Assembly: GCA_963920665.1 (NCBI GenBank) | Contig: OY987273.1 | Coordinates: 1,490,501 to 1,554,500, forward strand | From: Straminergon stramineum | Taxonomy: Eukaryota > Streptophyta > Bryopsida > Hypnales > Calliergonaceae | Length of the DNA: 64,000 nt | Reading direction: 5' to 3' | Shown here: in pieces, positions 63,725-64,000 of the stretch | How positions within the stretch are numbered: the first letter of the stretch is position 1 | Layout of the letters: every line of letters starts with the position of its first letter | The notes under the pieces: model-generated | Seen by the model: only the letters and a program-made list of their open reading frames with translations | What the model was told of the DNA's origin: nothing | Database searches by the model: none | Position numbers and translations under genes: made by a program

Positions 63725-63860
63725 TAGACTTCAAGCACACCTCAAGCACACTTCAATATCCTTTTGTGTTTTATAATTTATTTTTATTCAAATATAATGT
63801 GAAAAGTAAATGAATGTGTTAACGTGTGCTTGAGGTTTATCTCAAACACACCTCAACACA
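63725..63860. repeat. Inverted repeat with CACACCTCAAGCACAC / GTGTGCTTGAGG arms
   Basis: TCAAGCACACCTCAAGCACA near 63731 pairs with ACGTGTGCTTGAGG near 63822 around an AT-rich loop. Further CACACCTCAACAC follows. It may be a small hairpin element, but no terminal duplication is visible. Confidence 0.45.
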
Positions 63861-64000
63861 TTCTTTTACTTTAACCCAAGCCTACCTTAAGACACTGTAG
63901 GCTAACCATACATATGGAATCTACAAATCAAAATCTACAACTTTTATTTGCATTTCAATTCCAAAATATGCTTCCAAATAGCACTTCATAATGATTTTTC

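Overview
The window looks like a piece of a large, transposon-filled land-plant nuclear genome. It is AT-rich. Coding pieces are broken by short introns with GT/AG borders, there are no prokaryotic operons, and nearly every recognisable gene belongs to a transposable element. A conifer-like or other large-genome plant fits best, but the species cannot be fixed from sequence alone. I see no rRNA, tRNA or CRISPR array, and no confident single-copy host gene.

The dominant content is three copies (A, B, E) of one family of giant Mutator-like elements (MULEs), each bounded by related terminal inverted repeats and an exact 9-bp target-site duplication. Element A is 5072-38374. Element B (16420-33057) is nested inside A and splits one of A's genes. 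Element E (47499-58157) lies in the opposite orientation, just upstream of an unrelated transposase gene. Each element carries two divergently transcribed genes. The first is a transposase with an N-terminal Cys/His zinc-binding region, a MULE-type DDE core with a C/DHW motif, and, in A and B, a C-terminal SWIM finger. The second is a large multi-exon companion gene. Between the two genes lies a noncoding stretch with arrays of dyad-symmetric repeats, and the repeat sequence differs in each element.

The companion gene is the most interesting item. Read across copies it has a Cys-rich N-terminal exon, an acidic exon with a ParB/sulfiredoxin-like 'DGNH' motif, helical exons, a lysine/glutamate-rich linker, and a C-terminal part laid out like a beta-class DNA amino-methyltransferase (motif IV region, then motif X and motif I). 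The motif IV position reads D-x-x-E in all three copies instead of (D/S)-P-P-Y, and the glycines of motif I are degraded. It may be a repurposed, non-catalytic methyltransferase fold. All copies here contain stops and frameshifts, so this window holds only relics of the system.

From 39.4 to 59.4 kb a second element family appears. It has a plus-strand gene with its own ParB-like 'NGQHS' motif (41.4-43.8 kb), embedded in many short palindromes of the type ATCTTCGAGTCGAAGAT, and a convergent minus-strand gene of the DUF7869 transposase family (44.4-47.2 kb). The same palindrome type also fills the first 1.1 kb of the window. A retrotransposon-derived insertion (about 33.37-36.86 kb) interrupts the methyltransferase-like region of element A. 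The stretches 1.1-5.06 kb, 38.4-40.6 kb and 58.7-64.0 kb hold no recognisable gene.
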